Below, piece by piece: positions 21,601 to 28,200 of a stretch of DNA of 62,472 bases (the stretch's first letter is position 1; every line of letters begins with the position of its first letter). The stretch lies in the IMG/VR virus record IMGVR_UViG_3300043466_001090, positions 1 to 62,472 of that record. One strand, given 5' to 3'. The DNA is from a virus. Position numbers and translations under genes: made by a program. A model generated the notes under the pieces. It was not told the origin of the DNA. It worked only from the letters and a program-made list of their open reading frames with translations, and did not search any database.

Positions 21601-24175
21601 TTCTGAGATATTTGAAAAGATTAAAGCTAAAACAGCAACTGCTTCAGATAAGCTTAGACTTAATGAACTCACTGAAATAAAAAATCAGTTGGGTATTAAT
21701 AAAGCAATGCAGCTTGAGCTACAAGGTTTATACAGAGAGCTTTCAGACATCCAATCTAAAGAAGCTACTGATTACTATGTAGAACAATTAAACGAGTGGC
21801 TAACTCACATGGGTGAGAATCCTGTTGATAATGATACAGCTTCTTCAGTGTTGGCTCCTGAAAACTACACTTCACTTTTTAAGAAGAGTGCTGATTTTGA
21901 AAAATGGTTTAAAGAGAACCATGTTTTAAAAGAGGTTTACGATGAGAGTAAAGGAGAAAGTGTGCTTCTATACGAAAGACTTTTTATATGGAACCGTACC
22001 CGTCCAAATGATCCAAAACATTTCCAAAGCTACACTCTTCCTTCTGGAGAGGTTATACCAGGTGTTCCGACTCTTTCTTACTTTAGAAGAGTTGTTAAAG
22101 ATGAATATAAAACCAAGAAAGTTGTTGGTAAGAATATAGATAACCGTGGAAACTGGCTTCCAAAGTTACCTCAAGATGGAGCACCTACAGACTCACCATA
22201 CATAAATCAGGAATATTTTGATTTAAAAAAGAATGATCCAAAAGCTTTTGCTGTCTTAGAAAAGATGAAAGAGTACCATCTTAAGTGGCAAGAGAACATA
22301 CCTTTTGAGAGTAGACTTTATATGCAAGCTCCTAGATATAGAAGTATGGCATCTGAGAACTTAAAAGTTTCCAGACTTAAAGAAGTTAATCCTTTAAGAA
22401 GACTTTGGTTAAATATAAAAGATACTTTCTTTAAAGCTAATGATGACTATCAGGATGATTTAAACTTCAACCCTGCAAACTTAGTAAGTGCAAACATGTT
22501 TGATGAGGAAATTAGAAAAGTTCCTGTTACTGGTTTGTATGATTTAAAACCTGATGAGGTTAGTATGAACTTCTTAGATGGGATGATGTCTTATATGCAT
22601 GCTGGTTTAAAACAAAAAAAGCTTATAGAACTTAATCCATTTGCACAAGCTTTAAAATCTGTATTGGAAGATCCTTCCAATGCCGTTGTGGTAGAAAATA
22701 AGTTTGTAAAAAGCATCTATAAAAAGACAGGTAGAAAAGTTCCTATTAGAGAGCAGGGTCAATCTGTTAGAGCAAAAGCAATATCTAACTTTATTGATAG
22801 AGAGTTCTTGGGTATTAATGTAGCAGATATGACAAGGTCCATGCCTCTATTATGGAAACTAAAACGTCTTACATCTAGTATAGCAAGTACTTCTGCATTT
22901 GCTTTAGACATACCATCAGCTTTTAAAAATAGACAAGGTGCTATTGTACAAGGTTTAATAGAAGCAGGTGGAGGTAGATTTATGAGTGCTAACAGTTATC
23001 GTTTAGGAAAAATCAGAGCTTTTTCTATGATGAAAGAGATTAGCACACAGGTGTATGCTACAAAAAATAAATCTTTAGATGTTCAATTGGCTCAGATTTT
23101 TGATCCAGGTGAAGAGTTTCTAAGAAAATCTATAGAAACTCAATTTGGAAGATCTGTTTTTTCTGATGCTGCTAACCTTAGTATACTAACTAATCCTCGT
23201 AAGTTTTTACAGTTAGAGGCTACATTAGAAGTGATGTGTGGTATGCTCTATCACGTTAGGGTTCCACAAACTATAGATGGTCAAACAAGAGAGTTAGAGT
23301 ATATAAATGCTTTTGAAATTAAGAATGGTCAGATACAACTAAAACCAGGAATACCAGAAGAGTGGGCTCCAGGTGGTGCTAAGTTTAAAGAAATTAAAAA
23401 CAAAGTTCAAGAAGTTGGTAAAAGACTAGAGGGTACTTATTCAGATTTAGGAAGAGCAGAAATAGATAGATACTTCTTAGGTAGTCTCATGAAGTTTATG
23501 AAGAAGTATTTTACTTCTATGTTTATGAACTGGTTTGCTCCTAATAGAACAAGTGCTGCTTTGGGAACAGTTAGTTCTGGTAACTATGTTGCCTTCTTAA
23601 CGTTGATGGCTCAAATTCTTAGATATGGACCTAAAGCTTATATGTGGGCTAATGAAAGTGATGTAGCAGGATTTAGAAAAACTCTTATGCAGGTTGCTGT
23701 TGTTTCTTTCCACTACATGGCTCTGTCTTGGTTCTTTGATTATGATGATTCAGATGAAAACAGATTTGAAAAAATAAGAGCTCGTGAAAAGTCAAATCTA
23801 GACGATAGTATAAACTATTCAGGATGGGTGTTTAATCATTTATTACTTCTTACGTTAAATACATTAACGGAGACTGAAACTTGGACAAACCCTAAAACAT
23901 TTATAAACACTGTTTATGGTATACCTACTCCTGGTCCAATAATAGACTTGTCATTGAAAACTCCTTATAATCTTGTAGACCATAGTATTGGTATGGTAAC
24001 AGGAGATCCTTCTGATTTCTATAAACAAGATACAGGACCTTTCTGGTTTCAAAAAGAAGGTGCACCAAAAGCTATGAATGATTTAGCTAAGTTGTTTGGT
24101 GTAACAGGTAAAACGTTAAGTCCTGAAAAAGGTATTAAAGCTGCTGAAGCAGTAAGAGAAGGGGTGTTTAAATAA
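15638..24175 (+). CDS. Giant virion protein with two zincin-like domains, 2845 aa
   Basis: This is the last of the giant genes. It carries two HExxH sites: HEFSH at residues 117-121 and HEYSH at 1182-1186. The surrounding segments are homologous: both continue with Pro, then E/K-x-F-N-x-L-Y about 15 residues on, S-x-E-E, and LYPE, and each has a later K-E-V-x pattern as candidate third ligand. This looks like an internal duplication of a metallopeptidase domain. Long charged coiled-coil regions follow (about 1300-2200). The C-terminus holds hydrophobic segments at about 2622-2665, 2681-2702 and 2730-2750 that may contact or enter the membrane. A terminator hairpin overlaps the stop codon. The likely role is an injected cargo protein; protease activity is inferred. 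Confidence 0.88.
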   Translation: MLVCPNINTKEWKELEKALGQKEAFREYIRLNTGGIPSLVDVLPLNQVPFSKLEDDESVKTLKENTANDLIDFLNNKFPGVKGAVINDKKQKWKGKLVDGKTPTINLAYAEASDGFHEFSHPFLMALRKSNSETFNSLYNDLKESEEWNEISVRATERVNKLYPELRGNVNLDLYKEEVMATAIGYASELKLLTSKKKISSRLGRIIDNIFEWLNNFFSEISQKGFADRIKTNDLTPNTTFGEIIDMFTDTRSQIILDSDWNKAADNLRIADAMTGALTTNQELMSEQLMNDVSTEILTNKAFSLDEYINQWLAKTFKLPKKEFVPRKVKPSELAYNIASRMIESVQQKGFQLRGIDFKQVKTLPESFAVQKATIERLANIITPIELNYKFSNYLTNKKATSIALNQPLVTIKDVETKDKEGNVVIQPTPNIQISVAEAEAVIDFQNFIKDKFPGRKSIPADELNDEYLKWVTENYGINWTDATGVAGYGMNRIANAPYQNYTRVLFIDDYFDTSPRHNFTVNQTGDQGNGLGWYVRVEIGGDRFDHEFQSDILPEIEKDFKEGKYSESLPAGKLRPQNRRTQVENLAVSKITSMMQTSGDFLIARDNFLYDQITTVDEEIENSSPTLIEIEPQELQIYPELPFSKLDSYDPARLENSKKFLLAEVDVQIQLLKDSSRRLDTILGQKMFSKLYNLFLSRKNDEQKELFDWFKTFKTTDFSTSDQDSLPFSKIDNAPVEIFLGTYNEKSYYLTQESIDKFPSAFKKIYKIHLEWAQSNAPLKPKLPNDEMFWINTMANAFMNRLVDKQGNIKKNYGKNKADIQRTRDLIKDELKKSFNSYNFSKKQLKALEWRQIVYQDVNNIVHITEYYKGQFNRLYRFYNNIYESALPIAQEKITAKERDPNFARYKKYNDLYYKWFDIIVPQSINSAKAEGRPYYYLPTAMAMNAIEGNPAAEKVYWTPSDSLEEMKRGLNPILDIERYISQNTEETTAVMRQYLTSEMLARYTQETTPREIAEDLYDKTNFTNSDEFNKFLLTNSNTVTKPNGPFYNAVVRYARKNNIKLTFEKPVWSKETLIKVDLTGYTIKPIDRFSKIDVENVVSPSLNKEQVKKEQKKDAGQSIVNSVANRLSNNLGINFNVVTAEQARTLTEGTNNPWNGEKAFYLNGETYFLSEGFNTENVLHEYSHPLIDAVFATNKELFNRLYDMLSSSEEGRAIINDVTNLYPEVKSTDPLFRKEVLVRGLATEAQNKINGVTKSKDFSSFIDRVLFAIKQALRKVFGVKVKVEKLSTNTTLAELAKMLTSDQFEIDTEVISENDYVQYSRDLNELNELVESLDAVDSSDISLTIDRFYELVSNQIRQVMRNKNYSEARQILINEETKKGLLQEIKSTLEVTPEINEKLRELLDEQDIRKRNVKNFVHSVNRLEILAKAVLSHMQELSKKGDGVEVMNSIFYYDLLVRNWDKFLKETKIRLFDNGLDPDSSFGEMISSTSENIEKTKRLIRSSYVPGVFKVLKESLEPLSKDIDRVYSDQIKKAQDRNAPQSAIDRIQKKWDATKLTDERIMDLLLGEAGDTNPVSAFLEDYTNSPDPIVGGFAVFIKNAYTDVDVEALKNSNEFVREITPLLKEAGYSRTNFTSLMQKISFLDEMTYFNSKTGKLDTKKMWTFLNEFKNVDANLKKYQHDYEIAKENGDVAEADRILKEKRKHLKDYFHQEYTDEFYKREEVYDSLEKNKDLEDAVYKVLGVNKSKANAAQRAEAAALYDKSAKEAYRRKYLIINEIKELDGLNYIENNYDQVAEQKTLLWRRYSQIASLRDINGQPKFGEELLIALIEKKYRKVSNDIFEWKPITGQFEFSLSMYEQSLIDAGIPKDSIEFDEKRKKWIKDNTVIKYTDNFYKDRNEILSKLRRLLDEIRKINPNLVERIDSTEEVEEMLDLSLGFRDQNGQIMGNDISDASKERFKQLQEIIIKKKESYAGFSGLTASESRELSEIFEKIKAKTATASDKLRLNELTEIKNQLGINKAMQLELQGLYRELSDIQSKEATDYYVEQLNEWLTHMGENPVDNDTASSVLAPENYTSLFKKSADFEKWFKENHVLKEVYDESKGESVLLYERLFIWNRTRPNDPKHFQSYTLPSGEVIPGVPTLSYFRRVVKDEYKTKKVVGKNIDNRGNWLPKLPQDGAPTDSPYINQEYFDLKKNDPKAFAVLEKMKEYHLKWQENIPFESRLYMQAPRYRSMASENLKVSRLKEVNPLRRLWLNIKDTFFKANDDYQDDLNFNPANLVSANMFDEEIRKVPVTGLYDLKPDEVSMNFLDGMMSYMHAGLKQKKLIELNPFAQALKSVLEDPSNAVVVENKFVKSIYKKTGRKVPIREQGQSVRAKAISNFIDREFLGINVADMTRSMPLLWKLKRLTSSIASTSAFALDIPSAFKNRQGAIVQGLIEAGGGRFMSANSYRLGKIRAFSMMKEISTQVYATKNKSLDVQLAQIFDPGEEFLRKSIETQFGRSVFSDAANLSILTNPRKFLQLEATLEVMCGMLYHVRVPQTIDGQTRELEYINAFEIKNGQIQLKPGIPEEWAPGGAKFKEIKNKVQEVGKRLEGTYSDLGRAEIDRYFLGSLMKFMKKYFTSMFMNWFAPNRTSAALGTVSSGNYVAFLTLMAQILRYGPKAYMWANESDVAGFRKTLMQVAVVSFHYMALSWFFDYDDSDENRFEKIRAREKSNLDDSINYSGWVFNHLLLLTLNTLTETETWTNPKTFINTVYGIPTPGPIIDLSLKTPYNLVDHSIGMVTGDPSDFYKQDTGPFWFQKEGAPKAMNDLAKLFGVTGKTLSPEKGIKAAEAVREGVFK

Positions 24176-24188
24176 CACCCCTTTTTTA
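24161..24188 (+). terminator. Rho-independent terminator of the giant-gene operon
   Basis: An 8-bp perfect stem GGGGTGTT/AACACCCC (24161-24168 with 24174-24181) closes a 5-base loop and is followed by six T. The stem includes the last codons and stop of the 2845-aa gene, and its T-run overlaps the end of the convergent 54-aa gene. Confidence 0.85.
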
Positions 24189-24350
24189 TTTCTGATACTT
24201 TACAAAGTCAAAGTTTATAAATATAAACCCTATTCTAAATCTTATAAACTCAATCCATTCACCATCTTTTTTCTGATAGTCTCCCTGGTCTATCATTACA
24301 CCTAGTAATGATTCTGCTTTATTAAAAAGTCTAATTTCAAATTCAAACAT
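24186..24350 (-). CDS. Small hypothetical protein, 54 aa
   Basis: The frame encodes 54 residues beginning MFEFEIRLFNK and ending FDFVKYQK, rich in Phe, Ile and Glu. It starts 5 bases after the stop of the 73-aa upstream gene, consistent with the end of an operon. It converges on the giant gene and stops inside the terminator T-run. No family is recognised. The compact spacing and amino-acid composition like the neighbours favour a real gene. Confidence 0.6.
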   Translation of the reverse strand: MFEFEIRLFNKAESLLGVMIDQGDYQKKDGEWIEFIRFRIGFIFINFDFVKYQK

Positions 24351-24355
24351 AGTTT

Positions 24356-24577
24356 CTATTTTTTAGATGATGCCACTCTTATGGCAATTTCTTTATTAAA
24401 TCTCTGACAGAATCTTCTTGTCTTAGTTTTTGCTGCTAAACTAATAACCTTATAGGTCAACCCAAGCTTTGAAGAAGCTTCTTTGTATGTATTATAAGTA
24501 GCTATTAACTCTTTCTTTTCAGGGTCATATACTTTAACACATACATCTTCGTGTCCAAAAAGATTTAGTGGATTCAT
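24356..24577 (-). CDS. NUMOD1-like small DNA-binding protein
   Basis: A 73-residue protein. The segment VKVYDPEKKELIATYNTYKE followed by ASSKLGL resembles the NUMOD1/intron-encoded nuclease repeat, a helix-turn-helix module (V-Y-D-x-x-G-x-L-I-x-x-F-x-S-x-K-E-A) found at the end of homing endonucleases. Here no nuclease domain is attached, so it stands alone as a candidate DNA-binding protein, or a remnant of a homing endonuclease. It lies one base after the stop of the next gene in the operon. Confidence 0.65.
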   Translation of the reverse strand: MNPLNLFGHEDVCVKVYDPEKKELIATYNTYKEASSKLGLTYKVISLAAKTKTRRFCQRFNKEIAIRVASSKK

Positions 24578-24578
24578 A

Positions 24579-25022
24579 TTACTTCTTAGTTTTAGTTTCT
24601 ATAATAAAGGGATGCTTCATTAGGAAGCAGTCTTCCACCCATCCCATGTGTTTCTTAAATCCATTTAGGAAGTTCTGTATATTAGAAGCTCCTACGGGAT
24701 TATGACTATGTACACAACACTGTTTTAACTTTACATCCATCTTCTGGCAGTATTCTACTAAGAAATTAGCACAATCCATACCTGTCTTCTCTTTATAAGA
24801 AGTGTAGTCTGGTTGTTGATATCCATTAGCAGCCACTTGATTGTAGTAGTCATTCATGTGTTCATCGGCTAAGTCATGATCAAAACTAATTAAATCAGGA
24901 ACTCCGTTTTCTATAATCCACTTACAGAACTCATCGTAGTTTCTCACTACAAACCAGGGATGATAACCTGGGATAGTTTCTGTAGGTGTGCGTTGATCAT
25001 CTAAATAAAGAGCTTTTTTCAT
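24579..25022 (-). CDS. Cyclic-phosphate processing receiver-domain protein (cPRec)
   Basis: The 147-residue protein matches the cyclic-phosphate processing receiver family: LDDQR (residues 7-11), SFDHDL (46-51) and HSHNPVG (105-111) are its hallmark motifs. The domain has a response-regulator fold but keeps an acidic pocket and conserved histidines. Burroughs and Aravind proposed that it handles 2',3'-cyclic phosphates during RNA repair. It sits directly behind dCTP deaminase with no gap. The presence of tRNA and tmRNA genes elsewhere in the genome makes an RNA-repair or anti-tRNA-nuclease role attractive, but this is an inference; no RNA ligase is seen in the window. Confidence 0.8.
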   Translation of the reverse strand: MKKALYLDDQRTPTETIPGYHPWFVVRNYDEFCKWIIENGVPDLISFDHDLADEHMNDYYNQVAANGYQQPDYTSYKEKTGMDCANFLVEYCQKMDVKLKQCCVHSHNPVGASNIQNFLNGFKKHMGWVEDCFLMKHPFIIETKTKK

Positions 25023-25556
25023 TTAAAAGTTTTTATGCATTAAAGACTCTTGTACACCTGTTTGGTTATGATATTTACTACCAGCTTTCTTATCATAGCT
25101 TTCCAAGATTTCACCTTCCACTCTTGCAAATTCTATTTGACAAATCTTCATGTTAGGATAGATGCGTATTTCTCTAGTGGCTACTAGTTCTAATACCAAG
25201 CTACCTTCAAAACCTGTGTCAATAAAACCTGCTGTTACGTGGATGAATAATCCTAGTCTTCCTAAAGAACTTTTACCTTCCACCTTAGCACGGATGTTTT
25301 TCTTTACGCCTATTCTTTCATTACAAGCATATAGATAAACTTGTTTAGGTTTAAGGATGAAGCCCTCTTCAGGAATTTGGAATTCCCAAAACTTATTTGG
25401 TTTACGAACATCTAGTACGCCGGGTTCATAAACTTTAAAGTCTGGGTGTAGCGTGAGGTCTACACTGTTAGGGTTTAAGTGATCTCTGTTAAACGGATCT
25501 ATGATAATGTTTCCGTTTTCCATCTCTTGCAAAATTGTCTTGTCTGATAAAATCAT
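25023..25556 (-). CDS. dcd: dCTP deaminase
   Basis: The 177-residue trimeric dUTPase-fold protein carries KVEGKSSLGRLGL (residues 91-103) and HVTAGFIDTGFEG (106-118) followed by LVLEL, the signature of dCTP deaminase; Glu123 is the expected catalytic base. It converts dCTP to dUTP, feeding dTMP synthesis through ThyX encoded further up the same strand. Length is close to bacterial Dcd (about 190). It is followed immediately by the cPRec gene and preceded by the radical SAM gene with a 2-base gap. Confidence 0.92.
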   Translation of the reverse strand: MILSDKTILQEMENGNIIIDPFNRDHLNPNSVDLTLHPDFKVYEPGVLDVRKPNKFWEFQIPEEGFILKPKQVYLYACNERIGVKKNIRAKVEGKSSLGRLGLFIHVTAGFIDTGFEGSLVLELVATREIRIYPNMKICQIEFARVEGEILESYDKKAGSKYHNQTGVQESLMHKNF

Positions 25557-25558
25557 AA

Positions 25559-26410
25559 CTAAAAAATGTATCTAATGTTTAAAGGGTTGAAATATTCCAT
25601 GTAAAGTTCAGTGAACTGCTTAACCATATTACTTTTGAGCTTATACATATAACGTATGTTATCAGGGGCATACTGAGAGTCTTTACACTCTTGTATGTCA
25701 GGTCTCCATAGTAGCTCATTAACTTGTTCATCATTACGCTCATATTGAATTTTGTTGTAAGTTAAGAAGATACATTCACATTTTACGTCTATATCTTTAG
25801 CTTTTAACTCTTCAAAAAGTTTTTTGTATTCATCTAACCATCCTCCTACATACACTATAGGAGAGAAGTTGATGTGTACTTCCATCTTCTCTTGAAGCTT
25901 TGGTATACAGTCTATTCTATCTGATATCTTATCTGTATTAGGTTCTAGTATGTCTGAGAAAATCTGAGGCATCAGACTCACTCTTATTCTGTGTTTACCT
26001 GGAACTAATTCATACTCATCTATAGGAAATTTAGTGGGGTACTTGGTTGCAAATGTACTTTTTGCTTTACCACTGTAGTTAAAGAAATCAAATACACTTT
26101 GCCAGTTATAATGCTTAGACATAAGTGCTACATCTGTACTACAGCCTATATCTATTGTATAACGTTCAGGATCGCATTGATTAGGAACTTTGGGCCATGG
26201 TTGGTAAGCTACCCACTTGTCTATAGAATGAAAAATATCTTCTATATTCTCATTTATATATACCTTGTCATCGTTGTATCTTCCTACATAACAATAGGAC
26301 TTCATACAACCTCCTAAACATCCGTAGATAAAATTGGGAGAAATGGCATCAGCACTTCTCCCATTATCTCTGGTATGTAGGGTTTTAGTTTTCTGTTTTA
26401 TTATTTTCAT
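25559..26410 (-). CDS. Spore photoproduct lyase-like radical SAM protein
   Basis: The 283-residue protein begins with a segment like spore photoproduct lyase: SPNFIYGC...C...CYVGRYN. Three cysteines (Cys31, Cys35, Cys40) would bind the 4Fe-4S cluster, but the spacing is CX3CX4C rather than the usual CX3CX2C, because two residues (Met, Lys) are inserted. Downstream motifs (STDVALMSKHY, HRIRVSLMPQIFSDIL, HINFSPIVYVGGW) fit the TIM-barrel strands of that family. It may repair UV lesions or modify nucleotides. It ends in TAG, and its start overlaps the 57-aa gene by 26 bases. Confidence 0.8.
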   Translation of the reverse strand: MKIIKQKTKTLHTRDNGRSADAISPNFIYGCLGGCMKSYCYVGRYNDDKVYINENIEDIFHSIDKWVAYQPWPKVPNQCDPERYTIDIGCSTDVALMSKHYNWQSVFDFFNYSGKAKSTFATKYPTKFPIDEYELVPGKHRIRVSLMPQIFSDILEPNTDKISDRIDCIPKLQEKMEVHINFSPIVYVGGWLDEYKKLFEELKAKDIDVKCECIFLTYNKIQYERNDEQVNELLWRPDIQECKDSQYAPDNIRYMYKLKSNMVKQFTELYMEYFNPLNIRYIF

Positions 26411-26558
26411 GATATCTTTCTTTTAGGAAGATGTACCTTCTAGATTCAAAGTCTACTGCTATAAGTTTCCAACCTTCCTCACCTATTTCGTTTAGACTAT
26501 TTTCTAGTAGGTTTGCTCCCATTGCAAGAGTTACCACTTTATAATCATATCTAGGCAT
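26385..26558 (-). CDS. DUF4177-like small protein, 57 aa
   Basis: The frame encodes 57 residues: MPRYDYKVVTL, then LLENSLNEIGEEGWKLIAV and RYIFLKE. This is the pattern of DUF4177 (Y-x-Y-K-V-V-x-L ... L-N-x-x-G-x-x-G-W-x-L-x-x-V ... Y-I-F-K-R). Its start overlaps the stop of dNMP kinase by one base (TAATG) and its end overlaps the radical SAM gene by 26 bases, so it is tightly embedded in the operon. The function of the family is unknown. Confidence 0.8.
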   Translation of the reverse strand: MPRYDYKVVTLAMGANLLENSLNEIGEEGWKLIAVDFESRRYIFLKERYHENNKTEN

Positions 26559-27235
26559 TACAAAAGTTTTTCGTGTTTAAGAATATTTTCAACTGTTGTT
26601 TTTAAAGAAAATAAATCAGAGACATTTGCTATTCTATAGTCAAAGTTCCATTTGTCTAAAGAAGTTTCACTAGGGTGAGCATTTACAGGTTTACATCCTG
26701 GTCTATCTATACGAATAATTATACCACCTTTTTCTTTTATAGCTGTTGCTTCATTAGAAAAACGTGTATCAGTGATAATCCAGTTATCACAATCCCACCC
26801 TTGTGGAGCTCTATCTGCGGGAACACATTCATAGTCAGCCATGAGAGCATTAACCCATACGTTAGTATGTAATCCGTTTCTCATAGCATCTGTACCAAGC
26901 TTTTGTAGAAAATCTCTTACCGTCATAGGTTGTAAGCCTTCGTCACAAGGTGTCCACCATTCTGCAGGAAGAGGTGTTCTTTTAAAGTCTTGATCTTCAA
27001 ATAGTTCTTCATCTATACCAAGTATATGAGCAGCAATTTCTTTAAGCTTATCTGCAAACTTTCTAATTTCCCAATTAGAAGACTCTTCCAACACCCAGTC
27101 GTATTCTTCTGGTTCGTTAACAGCATCTTCTATAGAGAATGCAAATGGATCTTTTTTACCACCCATTAAATATTGGATGATTTTTCCTACTGTGTCTTTA
27201 CCAGAACCTGCGTATCCTGATACTCCGATGATCAT
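26558..27235 (-). CDS. Deoxynucleoside monophosphate kinase
   Basis: The 225-residue P-loop protein has GYAGSGKDT (residues 7-15) and the later motifs VRDFLQKLGTDAMR and ITDTRFSNEATAIKEKGG typical of phage T4 gp1/T5-type dNMP kinases, which phosphorylate dNMPs to dNDPs. It is the first gene of the nucleotide-metabolism block (dNMP kinase, DUF4177-like, radical SAM, Dcd, cPRec). A candidate promoter lies 56 bases upstream, just past the terminator of the preceding operon. Confidence 0.88.
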   Translation of the reverse strand: MIIGVSGYAGSGKDTVGKIIQYLMGGKKDPFAFSIEDAVNEPEEYDWVLEESSNWEIRKFADKLKEIAAHILGIDEELFEDQDFKRTPLPAEWWTPCDEGLQPMTVRDFLQKLGTDAMRNGLHTNVWVNALMADYECVPADRAPQGWDCDNWIITDTRFSNEATAIKEKGGIIIRIDRPGCKPVNAHPSETSLDKWNFDYRIANVSDLFSLKTTVENILKHEKLL

Positions 27236-27290
27236 TTTGTGGGTTTTTTAGTAAGTGATATGAAACAAAAAATAATGTGTTTAATCCAAC

Positions 27291-27298
27291 CAAAGATA
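27291..27298 (-). promoter_or_regulatory. Candidate Bacteroidota -7 box before the dNMP kinase operon
   Basis: On the minus strand the sequence reads TATCTTTG, a match to TAnnTTTG. It lies between the terminator at 27331-27361 and the start at 27235. No clear TTTG at -33 is seen, so the call rests on the -7 box and on position. Confidence 0.5.
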
Positions 27299-27330
27299 GT
27301 GTTTTTTCTTTTATAGTTTTTCATAACAAA

Positions 27331-27361
27331 TAAAAAAAGGGGGAAGATTTTCTCTTCCCCC
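27331..27361 (-). terminator. Rho-independent terminator
   Basis: A perfect 9-bp stem (27339-27347 with 27353-27361, GGGGGAAGA/TCTTCCCCC) with a 5-base loop is followed on the minus strand by seven T. It lies directly after the stop of the 269-aa gene. Confidence 0.9.
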
Positions 27362-27368
27362 GTGATTA

Positions 27369-28178
27369 TTATAAAAAGGTTACACCAAATTCTTCTTGCT
27401 CAGTGACAGGATTATCTATATCAAAATCTGAACCAGTAGTTTGAACAGTCTGTACTGGAGTGATAACACCGTTATACTTTACAAAGTAGTCATGAAGTTT
27501 CTCATGATCACTCATGTATGTACTAGGGTGAGATTCTTTTAGAGCAAGTGTAATATGATTGTACATAGCCCAAGCTGAATCAGTGTGGCAGTTGTAAGTG
27601 TGACTAGGTTTATCCATTTCACGCTTAACTATACCCACTTGTGTCAGTGTAAGGATTTCGTCTTGAGCAAACAGCTCACCCAGAATTCTACCCTTTTCTC
27701 TAGGAGTGAGGATTACATTCTTAAGTGTAGTTTTATCTTGCAAGAGTCTATCGTAGTGTTCTCTAGCTGCGTGCACCTGATTTTTAATTTGACCCACTAC
27801 ATCTTGAAGAGCTGTACCAGAATGCTTACGAGAATAGCTTCCCATGTCTCCACGTAGTACACCATTCATACATACAAATACATGAGCTCCAATGCCACAC
27901 TTAAATCTCATAGTTTTATTGTAACTATTAGACCAAGCAAACATCATACCCATGTCTGGATCATTTCCATAATCAAGATGATATACACCTTGAGCTATAT
28001 TACCTTCATTGCTGAGCTTGTAACACTCATTCTTAATAGTAAACCCTGCTGCTTTTAATTCATTCTTTACATTGTCTATAACATCACCGTGTGGTACCAC
28101 GGCATAACGTCCACCATGGTTAGGCAGACTTACACTTCTTACTTGATTTTCTGTGTAATAAGGAACTTTAGGAGGCAT
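27369..28178 (-). CDS. DUF932-like phage protein
   Basis: The 269-residue protein has a central segment MMFAWSNSYNKTMRFKCG followed by VFVCMNGVL, which resembles the DUF932/phage-plasmid-like family, often found near replication genes of phages and plasmids. Its biochemical role is unknown. It lies 22 bases after the DNA polymerase stop and ends at a strong terminator, so it is probably the last gene of the replication operon. A C-terminal DFDID string is a coincidence rather than a polymerase motif (see rejected items). Confidence 0.65.
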   Translation of the reverse strand: MPPKVPYYTENQVRSVSLPNHGGRYAVVPHGDVIDNVKNELKAAGFTIKNECYKLSNEGNIAQGVYHLDYGNDPDMGMMFAWSNSYNKTMRFKCGIGAHVFVCMNGVLRGDMGSYSRKHSGTALQDVVGQIKNQVHAAREHYDRLLQDKTTLKNVILTPREKGRILGELFAQDEILTLTQVGIVKREMDKPSHTYNCHTDSAWAMYNHITLALKESHPSTYMSDHEKLHDYFVKYNGVITPVQTVQTTGSDFDIDNPVTEQEEFGVTFL

Positions 28179-28200
28179 ACGTGTTGGTTTTAATTTAGTT

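Noticed and set aside
27369-27440. The string GSDFDID near the C-terminus of the DUF932-like protein equals the RNA polymerase catalytic motif.
   Set aside because: It lies in a short disordered acidic tail with no polymerase fold around it. Nearby residues do not match, so it is chance.
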